64,000 nucleotides of DNA, from contig DXVF01000001.1 in the NCBI GenBank assembly GCA_019417465.1, positions 28,196 through 92,195 of the forward strand, in the 5' to 3' direction. This document shows positions 53,785 through 63,970 of the stretch, in pieces (position 1 is the first letter of the stretch; each line of letters starts with the position of its first letter). The translations under genes and the position numbers were made by a program. This stretch comes from Clostridiales bacterium. Lineage in GTDB: Bacteria; Bacillota; Clostridia; TANB77; CAG-508. The notes under the pieces were generated by a model that was not told where the DNA came from, ran no database searches, and saw only the letters and a list, made by a program, of their open reading frames with translations.

Positions 53785-54096
53785 TTATAGAACCTTCATA
53801 TCTTCTAACACATCATTAACCGCTATTGGAGTTACTTTATTTCTTTTTAGTATTTCTAATATGTTATCTACTTTTTCTTCTGTATCTACTATATTTTCAA
53901 ACTCTTTTGTTTCTATTTTTATTTTCTTGCCATCTGTTTCTTTTTTCACAATCTCTATACCAAATTTCTTATCATCTAACATTTCTAATTCTTGTGTCTT
54001 ATAATATGTAAGTTCAATTTTAAACTCACCATCAAACTCATTATAATCACTTTTATCAATTACAGTATCTCCATAAAATTCTCTTATGTTTTTCAT
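53785..54096 (-). CDS. Small conserved protein (DUF6514-like)
   Basis: About 103 residues from the ATG at 54096 after GAGGGGG. Strand-rich middle (KKFGIEIVKKETDGKKIKIE) and a helical end (KVDNILEILKRNKVTPIAV). Resembles small Clostridia proteins of the DUF6514 type, with low certainty. Role unknown. Confidence 0.5.
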   Translation of the reverse strand: MKNIREFYGDTVIDKSDYNEFDGEFKIELTYYKTQELEMLDDKKFGIEIVKKETDGKKIKIETKEFENIVDTEEKVDNILEILKRNKVTPIAVNDVLEDMKVL

Positions 54097-54284
54097 ATTA
54101 TCCCCCTCGTAAAAAAATATTATGGTGATACTATATATCACAAAAACCTTTATATCAAGCGTTTTTGTATACCACAATTTTTGATATTTTTATTATTTTC
54201 GACAAAGATTTATTATATGTTTTTACTATCGACAACAAATTTAGTGTTTTTTTGATTTGTAATAATATCTTATAGAAACCGTAA

Positions 54285-54319
54285 AATGTTTGAAATAATT
54301 TTATTTCAAACATTTTTCT
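54285..54319 (-). terminator. Terminator overlapping the murG stop
   Basis: ATGTTTGAAAT and ATTTCAAACAT pair around AAAATT, with A/T runs outside. It ends the cell-division cluster. Confidence 0.65.
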
Positions 54320-55417
54320 ATCTCTTCATATATCTTATCTTCAACATTGTAAATTGCCATTTTTCTAGCATTTTCACCCATTTTAATTAGTTTTTGTTTA
54401 TCTTTTATCATTTCATTAATTGTTTCTGACAAATTTGCACCATTTAACTCTTCATTTAAAATTACTTTTGCCGCTCCTTCTTTCTCGAATACCCTTGCAT
54501 TATCTTCTTGTCTATTAGCAGACATACTTGGAAGTGGAATAAATATTGCAGGTTTTCCGAGCAAGTGCAATTTCAGTTAATGTCATTGCTCCACTTCTTG
54601 ATACAATAACATCTGCTAAGTTCATAATTTCTTCCATATTATATATGTATGGTACTATTTTTACACCATCTATATTATCAATATCTATATTTTCATTTTT
54701 CATTTCTTCTTTTATTATTTTATATTGCTCTGGACCTGCTGACCATATAATTTGATATCCATTATATTTTTTATTTTTTATAATATCTAAAATAGCATTA
54801 TTAATAACTCTAGCACCTTGACTTCCACCAAAAGCTAAAACTATTGGTAACTCTTCCTTTAGATTTAAACTTAATCTTATTTGCTTTTTTTGCTCATCTG
54901 TTAATTTTATTCCTTTCATTTTAGTTGGAGTTCCTGTTACTACTATCTTTTTAGCTTTATTCAGTCTTCCTTTAGCTTCTTCGAAACCAACTAAGATAGT
55001 ATCAACCTTTTTTGCAAGCATTCTTATTGCAAGTCCTGGATATGCATTGCTTTCATGTAACACAGTTGGAATTTTATTTTTATGTGCAGCTGTAATTACT
55101 GCTCCACATATATATCCCCCTGTTCCTATTACAATATCTGGCTTAAATTCATCTACAATTTTCTTAGCCTGTGAAAAGCCTTTCATTGTTTTTATCATTT
55201 TTTTAAAATTATTTATACTTATACTTTTACTAAATCCATAAGCTTCTATTGTTTTTAATTCATATCCACTTCTTGGAACTAAATCATTTTCTAATCCTCT
55301 ATTTGTTCCTATAAAAATTATTTTTGCATCTTTATTCTTTTCTTTTATTTTATTTGCTATTGCTAATCCTGGATTAATATGACCAGCTGTACCAGCTGCT
55401 GCTATAATTGCTTTCAT
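54301..55417 (-). CDS. murG: MurG N-acetylglucosaminyl transferase, needs a +1 shift
   Basis: 371 residues with the C at 54559 skipped. N-terminal GTAGHINPGLAIA glycine loop, LAFGGSQGARVIN, VSRSGAMTLTEIALA. After GCT-C-GGA the +1 frame gives GKPAIFIPLPSMSANRQEDN, the expected UDP-GlcNAc site. Makes lipid II at the inner face of the membrane. Last gene of the cluster. The zero frame ends in STSKYVC and would lack the C-terminal helices. Confidence 0.9.
54557..54559 (-). other. +1 frameshift site CGG-A in murG
   Basis: GCT-C-GGA restores the conserved GKP of the donor-sugar site. Confidence 0.85.
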
Positions 55418-55489
55418 ATCTTAATTTGCACAATTATAAAATCATGCACTCCTTTCCTAATTTAATGTTCCAATCTTTCCTTTACACTA

Positions 55490-55645
55490 AGTCAAAAGAT
55501 TTATATATAGTAAAAAACAAGTTCGAGCATTATAGTAGTGCATTCTCTCCTCTTTTTATAGTGTGCCTCTATAGTCTAACCTAGTATAAATTAAAATGCC
55601 TTAAAGAGTGATTTTTTTACTATATATAAAATCTTTTAACCAGAC
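55490..55645. repeat. Long inverted repeat between ftsW and murG
   Basis: AAAAGATTTATATATAG with TAAAAAA (55494-55517) is matched by TTTTTTTAC with TATATATAAAATCTTTT (55612-55637). The enclosed 95 bp have no ORF. MITE-like or a large hairpin in the transcript. Confidence 0.6.
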
Positions 55646-55680
55646 TATGACAACTTAAATTTTACTCAATAAATTAATTC

Positions 55681-56841
55681 CTAAACCTTAGAACCAGCTC
55701 TCGAAATATTAAGTAAAATACCACAACTGCATAGTAAGATTAAAAGTGCTGTTCCTCCATAACTAAAGAATGGAAGTGGCATACCTGTTGTTGGTATAGA
55801 AGCAGTTACAACCGCTATATTTATTATTGCTTGAACAGCAACAAGAGCTGTTACTCCAATAGCAATTAAACCACCAAACATATCTGGTGCTCTCATTGCA
55901 ATTAATATTCCTCTCCATATAAAAATCGCAAATAATATAATTACTACTAAGCAGCCAACAAAACCTAGTTCTTCTGATAATATTGAAAATATAAAGTCAT
56001 TATGTGGTTCTGGTATGTATAAAAACTTTTGTTTACTTTCTCCAAGTCCTACACCAAATAGTCCTCCTGAGCCAATTGCATATAAACTTTGTACTACTTG
56101 GTATCCTGTACCTTGTGCATCTGCCCAAGGATCAAAAAATGTTGCAATTCTATCTAATCTAAATCCACCTTTTCCTGTCATTTGAAGTATTCCTAATAAT
56201 CCGAAATGCTCCGACTTACTCCGAACGCCTCCACATACTGCAAAATGTAAAACTCTTGCTCCTGCCATAAGCATCATTGTAGCTGTTATACATACAATTA
56301 CTAAAGAGACACTAAGATGATTTTGAACTAAAAATAATATTCCAACTGGTGGCACTAAAAATAATAATGGTTTTATAAATCCTTTAAAAAAGCTTTTTAA
56401 CTCATCTTTATGATCAGATAAATATCCTGCATAAAATATAATTAGTCCTATTTTTGTAATTTCTGATGGTTGAAACTGTCCAAACCCTAAATTTATCCAT
56501 CTTGTGGCACCTTTTACATTTTTTCCTATTCCAGGAACAACAACTAATAAAAGTATAGCCCATGAAACAAAATAAATAATCCAATAATATTTTTTATAAA
56601 ATCTATAATCAATTTTTGATATTATAAACATTAAAGCAATTCCAAGTACTGCAAATGCTGCTTGTTTCCTTACATATGTATAACTATTACCTGTTTCTGA
56701 AAGAGCTGATGGAGCGCTAGCAGAAAGAACCATTATGATTCCTAATGCTAGTAATAAAAATATAGTTATGCATAGGAAAAAATCAAACTGATTATTAACA
56801 AATTTAGATACTTTTTTTACTTTATTTGGTTTTTTTTGCAT
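55681..56841 (-). CDS. ftsW: FtsW/SpoVE-type glycosyltransferase with three hidden +1 sites
   Basis: A SEDS-family peptidoglycan polymerase with about ten membrane segments. Motifs: FFDPWADAQGTGYQ, GLGESKQKFLYIPEPHNDFI, LPFFSYGGTAL. Read without shifts, the frame is open but a membrane stretch becomes CGGVRSKSEHFGLL. Skipping three Cs (56223, 56213, 56203) gives CGGVGVSGAFGLLG, a normal small-residue helix, and 385 residues. The three Cs are exactly 10 bp apart, so together they keep the frame. Works with the neighbouring PBP in septal or cortex wall synthesis. Confidence 0.9.
   Translation of the reverse strand: MQKKPNKVKKVSKFVNNQFDFFLCITIFLLLALGIIMVLSASAPSALSETGNSYTYVRKQAAFAVLGIALMFIISKIDYRFYKKYYWIIYFVSWAILLLVVVPGIGKNVKGATRWINLGFGQFQPSEITKIGLIIFYAGYLSDHKDELKSFFKGFIKPLLFLVPPVGILFLVQNHLSVSLVIVCITATMMLMAGARVLHFAVCGGVRSKSEHFGLLGILQMTGKGGFRLDRIATFFDPWADAQGTGYQVVQSLYAIGSGGLFGVGLGESKQKFLYIPEPHNDFIFSILSEELGFVGCLVVIILFAIFIWRGILIAMRAPDMFGGLIAIGVTALVAVQAIINIAVVTASIPTTGMPLPFFSYGGTALLILLCSCGILLNISRAGSKV
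56201..56223 (-). other. Triple +1 frameshift cluster in ftsW
   Basis: CGG triplets at 56223-56221, 56213-56211 and 56203-56201, each preceding a GGA codon in the successive shifted frame: GTT-C-GGA, AGT-C-GGA, TTT-C-GGA. Confidence 0.85.
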
Positions 56842-56917
56842 TTGTAACCTCCTACTTTAAAAAATATTTTAAATTTAGAGAAACATTGTCATTTTATCTC
56901 GTACCCTTTGACAATTT

Positions 56918-57895
56918 TCATATAGCATTAATTCCTACAATACATAAAATTAGTGTTATTATACTAAAAATCGAAACTACTTTATTTTCACTCCATCCGC
57001 ATAATTCAAAGTGATGATGTATAGGAGCCATTTTAAAAATTCTCTTTCCAGTTTTTTTAAAATATGTTACTTGTAACATTACAGATATTGTTTCTATTAC
57101 TGGAATAAGTGCTACTATTATTAATATAATTGGCATTTTTAAATATAGAGCTATTCCTGCAATTGCTCCACCAAGAAGTAAAGACCCTGTATCTCCCATA
57201 AATACTTTAGCAGGATGTAAATTAAATAGTAAAAATCCTAAACATGCTCCAACAAGACATGCTCCAATTAAAACAACTTCCTTAACTCCTAAGATTATAC
57301 CAACGACTGTAAAAAATGCTAATATTATAGTAGTTACTGTTGTAGATAAACCATCTATACCATCTGTTAAATTAACTGCATTTGTTGTACCAAGTAAAAC
57401 AAAAATTGCAAATGGTATATAAATCCATATAGGCATATTAATATATATTTTTAAGAATGGTATATATGTATCTGTTCCTATTTTTAATACATTAGTTAAA
57501 AATAAAGTATATGCTACTGCGATAATTAATAATCCAAGCATTTTATAGATTGGTTTTAATCCTTTTGTATTTTTTAATACTAATTTTTTAAAATCGTCTA
57601 CAAATCCTACTAATCCAAATCCAATTGTAACAAATAATAATGGTAATATATTTTTAGCAACATCTATTTCTGTTTTTGAATAATCAATATATAAAAATGT
57701 ACATACTATAAAAATTGCTGCAGCAATAATTATTCCACCCATTGTTGGTGTTCCTTGTTTCTTTAAGTGTGACTCTGGTCCATCATCTCTTTCTATTTGA
57801 CCTACTTTTAATCTTCTTAATATTGGTATTATAATTAATCCAAGTATTGTACTTACTGCAAAAGAAAGTAATAGTACTTTTATATGAAATTCCAT
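56918..57895 (-). CDS. mraY: Phospho-MurNAc-pentapeptide transferase
   Basis: 325 residues, ten membrane segments. KKQGTPTMGGIII, TNAVNLTDGIDGL and MAPIHHHFELCGWSE are diagnostic, with the catalytic aspartates in NLTDGIDGL and GDTGSL. Makes lipid I. It follows murE directly: murF and murD, often found here, are absent. Contains a natural TGC-GGA with no shift. Confidence 0.97.
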   Translation of the reverse strand: MEFHIKVLLLSFAVSTILGLIIIPILRRLKVGQIERDDGPESHLKKQGTPTMGGIIIAAAIFIVCTFLYIDYSKTEIDVAKNILPLLFVTIGFGLVGFVDDFKKLVLKNTKGLKPIYKMLGLLIIAVAYTLFLTNVLKIGTDTYIPFLKIYINMPIWIYIPFAIFVLLGTTNAVNLTDGIDGLSTTVTTIILAFFTVVGIILGVKEVVLIGACLVGACLGFLLFNLHPAKVFMGDTGSLLLGGAIAGIALYLKMPIILIIVALIPVIETISVMLQVTYFKKTGKRIFKMAPIHHHFELCGWSENKVVSIFSIITLILCIVGINAI

Positions 57896-57916
57896 TTTCT
57901 CCTCCTAATTTTGTAT

Positions 57917-59393
57917 TTATTTTTTTTCATTAATAATTTCTTTTATTATTTCTTTTTCATCAAAAGGATATTTTTCATGGCCTATTATTTGATAAGTCTC
58001 ATGTCCTTTACCTGCTAAAACAACTATATCATTTTTCTTAGCTATTTGAACTGCATGTTTCATTGCTTCAATTCTATCTACAATACATACATATTTTCCA
58101 TTAGTTTTCTTTATTCCTTCTTCTATTTGTTTAACTATTTTTTCTGGATCTTCTGTACGTGGATTATCTGATGTAATAATTGTATAATCTGCAATTCTTC
58201 CAGATATTTCTCCCATAATAGGTCTTTTAGAAGAATCTCTATCTCCACCACATCCAAATAAAGAAATTACTTTTCCTCTTGTATATGATTTAACTGCATT
58301 TAATATGTTTTCTAAGCTTTCTGGAGAATGTGCATAATCTATCATTACTGTAAGTTCTTTTTTATTATCTACAAGTTCACTTCTTCCTGGAACTCTTACT
58401 TCTAATAATGCTTCTTTTATACTTTCTTGTGAACAACCAAGTTTTAATGCCACACATATTGCAGCTAGTGAATTATATACACTAAATCTTCCTGGTATAA
58501 ATGTTTTTACTCTTTCATTTCTAGTTCCTAATTTAACTTTAAAATCTACATATGAGTTTGTTATTGTTATATCTTTTGCTAGACAATTACAATAATTATC
58601 AATACCATATGTAACTATATCATTATCTGGAAGTAATTTTGGAATTTTAGCTGTATGTAAATCATCTGCATTTACATATCCTGTTTTACACATTTGGAAT
58701 AATTTTAATTTTGAATTAAAATAATCTTCCATATCTGGATGTTCTTTTGGACTAATATGATCTTCAGAGAAATTAGTAAATACTGCAATATCAAATTCAC
58801 ATCCATCTACTCTATGTAATTTTAAACTTTGTGAAGATACTTCCATTACTATTACTTCACAACCTTCATCTACCATTTGGCTAAAAATTTTTTGTAATTT
58901 TATACTTTCTGGAGTTGTTCTATCACTATCTTCTAATTTTTTGTCTCCTATATAGCATGCAATTGTTCCAATTAAACCGAACTTTCTTTCCTTCTTTTTC
59001 TAGAATTGCTTTTGTCATAAATGAAGTGGTAGTTTTTCCTTTTGTTCCTGTTATTCCTATTAATTTAACTTTTTTAGATGGATTTTTATAAAAATTACAT
59101 GCACAAATCGCTAAGGCGTGTCTTGTGTTATCAGATAATATTATTGTAACATCATCTGGTATTTCTTTTATAATTTTCTTATCAATATCACTTTCAGCAA
59201 GTATTACTTTTGCTCCTTTAGAAATAGCATCTTTTATATATTCATGACCATCTACATCAAATCCTTTTATAGCAACAAACATATCTCCTTCTTTTATGTT
59301 TCTTGAATCACTATCTAAATTATTTATATCTATATCTAATGAACCTTTTAGCTTTAATCCTTCTAATCCTGCTAATACTTTTTTTAATTCCAT
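57917..59393 (-). CDS. murE: UDP-MurNAc-tripeptide synthetase MurE, needs a +1 shift
   Basis: 491 residues with the C at 58979 skipped. N-terminal DSRNIKEGDMFVAIKG, P-loop IGITGTKGKTTTSFM. After GTT-C-GGT the +1 frame gives GLIGTIACYIGDKKLED, then the central ligase domain (MDYFNSKLKLF) and DNPRTEDPEKIV, the motif linked to meso-diaminopimelate use. The site falls only some 30 residues past the P-loop, so an unshifted product would be inactive. Confidence 0.92.
58977..58979 (-). other. +1 frameshift site CGG-T in murE
   Basis: GTT-C-GGT restores the conserved VGLIGTI. This is the only site followed by GGT. Confidence 0.85.
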
Positions 59394-59513
59394 AAATTTC
59401 TCTCCTTACATTTATAATTTCGCGAATATATTATATAACTAAATTTTACTTTTGTATAGAAATTTTTTAAGTTATTTTTTAATTTGTTATCTTTTCACAC
59501 TTTTTATTTAACA

Positions 59514-61564
59514 TTATATTTCCACCATTATTTTATTTCCTTGCTTTATTTTAATTCCTTGCTTTGGTAATTGTTCTTTTATAGTAACTTGTGTTTCATC
59601 TATTTCTTCTTCTTTTTCATATTCGATTTCTATACCTAATTCTTTAACTTCGTCTTTTGCTTCTTTTATTGTTAAACCTATTAAATTTGGAACTTCTATT
59701 TCTATAAGCTCTTCTTCAGAATTTTCTTCTTTTTGTACTTCTAGATATGGTAAAACTTCACTAAAAATTTTTCCTCCTACTGGTGCTGCAACTCCTCCTC
59801 CTTGGTGACCTCCTTCACCTGTTGGATTATATAATGTTACTAAAACTACTATTTCTGGATCTTCTATTGGTGCAACACCAATAAAAGATGTTACATACTT
59901 TCCTGTATTTACTCCATCTTCTGATGTTCCTGTTTTACCTCCTATAGAGTATCCTTCTACTTTTGCATTTTTTCCTGTTCCTTCTGCTACTACACTTTTC
60001 ATCATACTTAAAACATCTTCAGATGTCTTTTTAGAAATGATTCCTTCTTGTTTTTTTGTTTCTATATCTTTTACTTCACCTGTTTTACTATCAACAATTT
60101 GTTTTACAACCCTTGGAGTAACATGCGAGCCTCCATTTGCGATAGTTGATACCGCTGTCACCATTTGAAGTGGTGTAACTTCAAATCTCTGTCCAAACGC
60201 TATTGTTCCGAAGTTCTACAGGTCCTACTTTATTTTCCGCTAAAAATATTCCTTTTGCTTCTCCTGGTAAATCTATTCCAGTTTTATCTAAATAGCCAAA
60301 CTTTCTCAAATATTCATAATATTTAGTAACTCCAAGTTTCTGTCCTAATCCTATAAATACTGGATTACATGAATTCATTAATCCTTCTCTTAAACTTTCA
60401 GAACCATGTGGTCTATAATATCTCCAACATTTTATTCTAACTCCTCCAACTTCAATTCCTCCGAGTACAACAAAATTCTCCTTCTTTATCTGTCTGGGTT
60501 ATACCTTCTTCTAATGCTGCAGATGCAGTAATTAATTTAAATGTAGAACCTGGTTCATATGTATCTGAAATAGCTTTATTTCTCCACATTGCTTGCATAC
60601 TTTTTGTTTTTTCACTTTGTGATAATGTATCCCATGTATTCTTTAGTTCCTCTGTATTTGGCTCATATGGAGTATTTAAATTATAGTCTGGATAACCTGC
60701 CATTGCTAAAATATCTCCATTTTTAGGATTCATAATAACAATATTTCCACCATCTGTACACACATTATCTATACAGGCTTCTTTTAAATATTTTTCTGCT
60801 ATTCCTTGAACTACCGCATCTATTGTTAAAATTAAATCATTACCATCTACAGCTGATATATAATCTTCTCCTTCTTTTAATATATCTCCACCTTTTGCAT
60901 CTGTCATTTTAACTATTTTTCCTGTACTTCCCTTTAATTCTTCATCATAAATAGCTTCTATTCCATCTAATCCTTGATTATCGCTACCACAAAATCCTAT
61001 TATCTGTGAAGCTAAACTGTTGTATGGGTAATATCTTTTGGTATCTTCATCTATGTTAATTCCTTTAGTTATATTATTTTCATTCATCCAAACTCTTAAT
61101 TTATCTGCTTTTTCTCTGTCTACCTTTTTTGCAATTGTTTCTATAGCACTTTTTTTAGAAACTTTTTTCAGGGTTTTATCATAATCTACTTCAAAAATAT
61201 CAGATAAGGCTCTTGCTACTTTTTCTTTATCCTCTTTACTAATATTAACAGGATTTACTGTTATTGTTTCTACTGTACTACTAACTGCAAGTATATTTTT
61301 CCCTGTGCTATCAAATATAGTTCCCCTTTTAGGATTAATTTTTCTATCTAATGTTTGTTGAACATATGCCATAGACTTTAGTTCACTACCTTTTATAAAT
61401 TGAATATATCCTATCCTTATAGCAAATGCAAACATTACACAAAAAGAAATAATTAAAGCTACCTTCATTCTTTTCTTTCTTGTTAAATTGCCACTTTTTT
61501 CTAACTTCTTAATATTAATTTTCTTGTTAATCTTTTGCTTTTTTCTTAATTTTTTTCTTTTCAT
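59514..61564 (-). CDS. pbpB: PBP2/SpoVD-type transpeptidase with PASTA domain, needs two +1 shifts
   Basis: 682 residues with Cs at 60463 and 60210 skipped. Cytoplasmic basic N-terminus, one membrane segment (VALIISFCVMFAFAIRIGYI), PBP dimerisation domain, SxxK motif in YEPGSTFKLITA, SCN in MNSCNPVF, KTG in GGKTGTSEDG, and a C-terminal PASTA domain (VPNLIGLTIKEAKDEVKELG). The first shift (ACT-C-GGA) falls after the SxxK motif and the second (CTT-C-GGA) between SCN and KTG, restoring GPVELGTIAFGQRFEVTPLQ. Unshifted, the active site is cut apart. SpoVD or vegetative PBP2B cannot be told apart. Confidence 0.9.
60208..60210 (-). other. +1 frameshift site CGG-A, pbp second
   Basis: CTT-C-GGA restores VELGTIAFGQRFEVTP, a conserved transpeptidase segment. 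Confidence 0.85.
60461..60463 (-). other. +1 frameshift site CGG-A, pbp first
   Basis: ACT-C-GGA-GGA restores CTGGIEVGGVRIKCW. The zero frame stops three codons later. Confidence 0.85.
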
Positions 61565-61651
61565 AAACCAATCACCACTTTAATTTCTCTCACTTTAATA
61601 ATATTAAATAAAATAAAAAAAAGACTAAAATTATTAATTAATTTTAATCTA

Positions 61652-62167
61652 TTATTTTATACTTTTAGTAAAACCATTTATTAATTTTTCAAACCAAGAT
61701 TCTTCTTCTTCAACTATAACTTGCTCTGTTGCTGGCTGAATATAATCTTTTTTAGGCAAACTAACATATATTTTTTGGCTATTAGTAGGTTTTTGCATTC
61801 CTAACTTTTCTTTTGCAGATTGTTCTACATTATTTAAGTTTAATGAATTTTCTATACTTACTTGTAATTGTTCATTAGTTTTTTGTATAGCACTTAAATC
61901 TTTTTTTAGTTGCTCTTTTTTACTAAAACTTTCATTTATTAAGGAATTTCTATAACTTATAGCAAATAGTATAAAAAAACCTATGGTTAAATATTTTACA
62001 GCCCTTAATTTATGATTTGCTTTTTTAGTACTTTTATTTTTATTATTATCCTTTTTTCTTTGTACTGATTTATTATTACTTCTATTCCTATTTTTATTAG
62101 GTTTGTACTCTGGTTGCAATTTTCTAGGACTGGTTTCATACTGATAACCATAATAGCTATTTGCCAC
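61652..62167 (-). CDS. ftsL: FtsL-like cell-division protein
   Basis: About 171 residues. Basic, low-complexity N-terminus, one membrane segment (AVKYLTIGFFILFAISY), then a coiled coil (KEQLKKDLSAIQKTNEQLQV) and EQSAKEKLGMQKP, typical of FtsL/DivIC. Position between rsmH and the PBP gene supports FtsL. Start GTG at 62167 after AGAGG. Confidence 0.75.
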   Translation of the reverse strand: MANSYYGYQYETSPRKLQPEYKPNKNRNRSNNKSVQRKKDNNKNKSTKKANHKLRAVKYLTIGFFILFAISYRNSLINESFSKKEQLKKDLSAIQKTNEQLQVSIENSLNLNNVEQSAKEKLGMQKPTNSQKIYVSLPKKDYIQPATEQVIVEEEESWFEKLINGFTKSIK

Positions 62168-62191
62168 TAAGTTCACCTCTTTTCATTTGTT

Positions 62192-63128
62192 TTATTTATT
62201 ATTTCTTTCAAAAATTCTTAATTTAGCACTTTGAGCTCTTGAATTTTCTTGTAACTCTTTTTCTTTTGCTACAATTGGCTTTTTATTTATAATTTTTCCT
62301 AAAGATTTATAATTACAAACACAATATGGCAAGTCTTTAGGACATGTGCATTTCCCGAACTGCTTCTTTAAAAGCTTCTTTTACAGCTCTATCTTCCAAG
62401 GAATGAAATGTAATTACACATAATCTACCATTTTCTTTTAAACAATTTATTGAATTTATTATTGTATTATATAAAGGCCTAATTTCATTATTAACCTCTA
62501 TCCTTATTGCTTGAAAAGTTCTTTTAGCAGGATGACCATTATTTTGTTTTGATTTTGGTATAGAATTTTCTATAATTTTTACTAACTCATTTGTTGTTTC
62601 TATTTTCTTGATAGCTCTTTCTTTTACAATATTTCTTGCTATATTTCTTGAAAATTGTTCTTCTCCATACTCAAACAATATTCTTGATAGTTCTTCTTCT
62701 GAATAATTATTCACTATTTCCTCTGCTGTTAGACTTTGACTTTTATCCATGCGCATATCTAATTTATTATCGCCTAAATAACTAAATCCCCTTGACCTTT
62801 CATCTAATTGATAAGATGAAACACCCAAATCTAGTAAAATTCCGTCTACTTTATCTATGCCTATTTCTTTTAAAATAGATTTTATATTATCATGATTTCC
62901 ATGTATATATTTAATATTATTAAAATCTTTTAAATTTTGTTTTGCGGCAGCTAGTGCTTCTTTATCTCTATCGATTCCAATAAGAATACCTTCTTTAGAT
63001 AATCTTTTTAAAATTTCTTTACTATGACCTGCTCCGCCTAAAGTTCCGTCTACATATATTCCGTCTTTTTTTATATTTAGACCATCTATGCACTCTTCTA
63101 GCAATACTGGTTTATGATTAAATTCCAA
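62192..63128 (-). CDS. rsmH: 16S rRNA m4C1402 methyltransferase RsmH, needs a +1 shift
   Basis: 311 residues with the C at 62357 skipped. [14 protein letters not shown] at the start (TTG after AAGGTGG), [17 protein letters not shown] site, [42 protein letters not shown]. After GTT-C-GGG the +1 frame gives [16 protein letters not shown], the conserved C-terminal Cys-rich element, ending at 62192. The zero frame stops at codon 264. Confidence 0.92.
62355..62357 (-). other. +1 frameshift site CGG-G in rsmH
   Basis: GTT-C-GGG restores [12 protein letters not shown]. Confidence 0.85.
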
Positions 63129-63199
63129 ATAGCCACCTTCAACTTTCTATTTTGTTTAATAGCATAAGCAGTTGGTATTTTAAAAATACCAACTGAAAA

Positions 63200-63470
63200 T
63201 GCCACTTTAAATTCTTGTCTTTAGTGCTCTTTTTATTTTGTCTTTTGTAGTTTTAAGAAATCTTTTGTACAATTTATCTTTTGTATCTTTAAAAAATCTT
63301 TCTTCGCATTTTATCTTTTGTAGCTTAAAAAAATCTTTTGTAATTATATAATTTTACTTTAGTAAATTATAAACTCTTCTTTTGGATATTAAAATTTTTC
63401 TTTTGTAAAACATTATTTATCTTACAATTTTATCTTTTGTATCTTATTTTTTATCTTTAGTATTTTATAT
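63200..63470 (-). repeat. Degenerate TACAAAAGA repeats between mraZ and rsmH
   Basis: On the minus strand TACAAAAGA or close variants recur about eight times in roughly 230 bp, several followed by TAAAA or TTT. No ORF. The repeats are directly oriented and irregularly spaced. May be a regulatory region inside the operon or a simple-sequence expansion. Confidence 0.6.
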
Positions 63471-63484
63471 AAACTTTTAAAAAG

Positions 63485-63917
63485 TTATATACCAAGCATC
63501 GTCATATTTTCTGCGATTGTCTCTGCTGAAATATTATCTTCGCTATTATATTTTTTCCATTTTTCTTTATTCCAGATTTCTATTCTAGTTCCTACTCCGA
63601 TAATTACTACTTCTTTTTCCATTCCTGCATATTCTCTTAGATTAGCCGCTATCAAAAACCTACCTTGTTTATCTATGTCGCATTCTATAGCTCCTGATAG
63701 GAAAAATCTAACAAAATCTCTTGCATTTTTATTTGTAAGTGGAAGTGTTTTTAATTTTTCTTCAAAGTTTGTCCATTCTTTCCCGTGAAAATCCAAATAA
63801 GCATCCATCTAAACCTTTTGTTACTATGAACTTTTCTCCTATATCTTCCCTTAGTTTTGCTGGCATTATTAATCTACCTTTTGCATCTATGGAATGTTCA
63901 TATTCACCAATGAGCAC
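63485..63917 (-). CDS. mraZ: Transcriptional regulator MraZ, needs a +1 shift
   Basis: 143 residues, the usual family length, with the C at 63785 skipped. Start GTG 63917 after [27 protein letters not shown] (first AbrB-like half). After TCA-C-GGG the +1 frame gives [16 protein letters not shown] and the second half with [16 protein letters not shown]. Binds GTGG/TGGG repeats before its own operon. Unshifted, only 44 residues plus a short tail would be made. Confidence 0.92.
63783..63785 (-). other. +1 frameshift site CGG-G in mraZ
   Basis: TCA-C-GGG at codon 45; the zero frame stops five codons later. Confidence 0.85.
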
Positions 63918-63945
63918 TTATCTCTCACCTCACTATCATTTTAAT

Positions 63946-63970
63946 CCACTTTGTACCACTTCTCTCCACC
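63946..63970 (-). promoter_or_regulatory. MraZ-binding repeats upstream of mraZ
   Basis: On the minus strand GTGG occurs three times with exact 10-bp spacing (complements at 63946, 63956, 63966), the typical layout of an MraZ operator, 28 bp before the GTG start. Confidence 0.7.

Noticed and set aside
63200..63470. CRISPR array in the mraZ-rsmH gap.
   Set aside because: Repeats are short and degenerate, spacing is irregular, and no cas genes are present.
51550..63917. Reading the broken core genes as pseudogenes.
   Set aside because: Six adjacent essential wall genes plus topA would all be dead, each by the same single extra C at a Gly codon, with all catalytic motifs intact on both sides.
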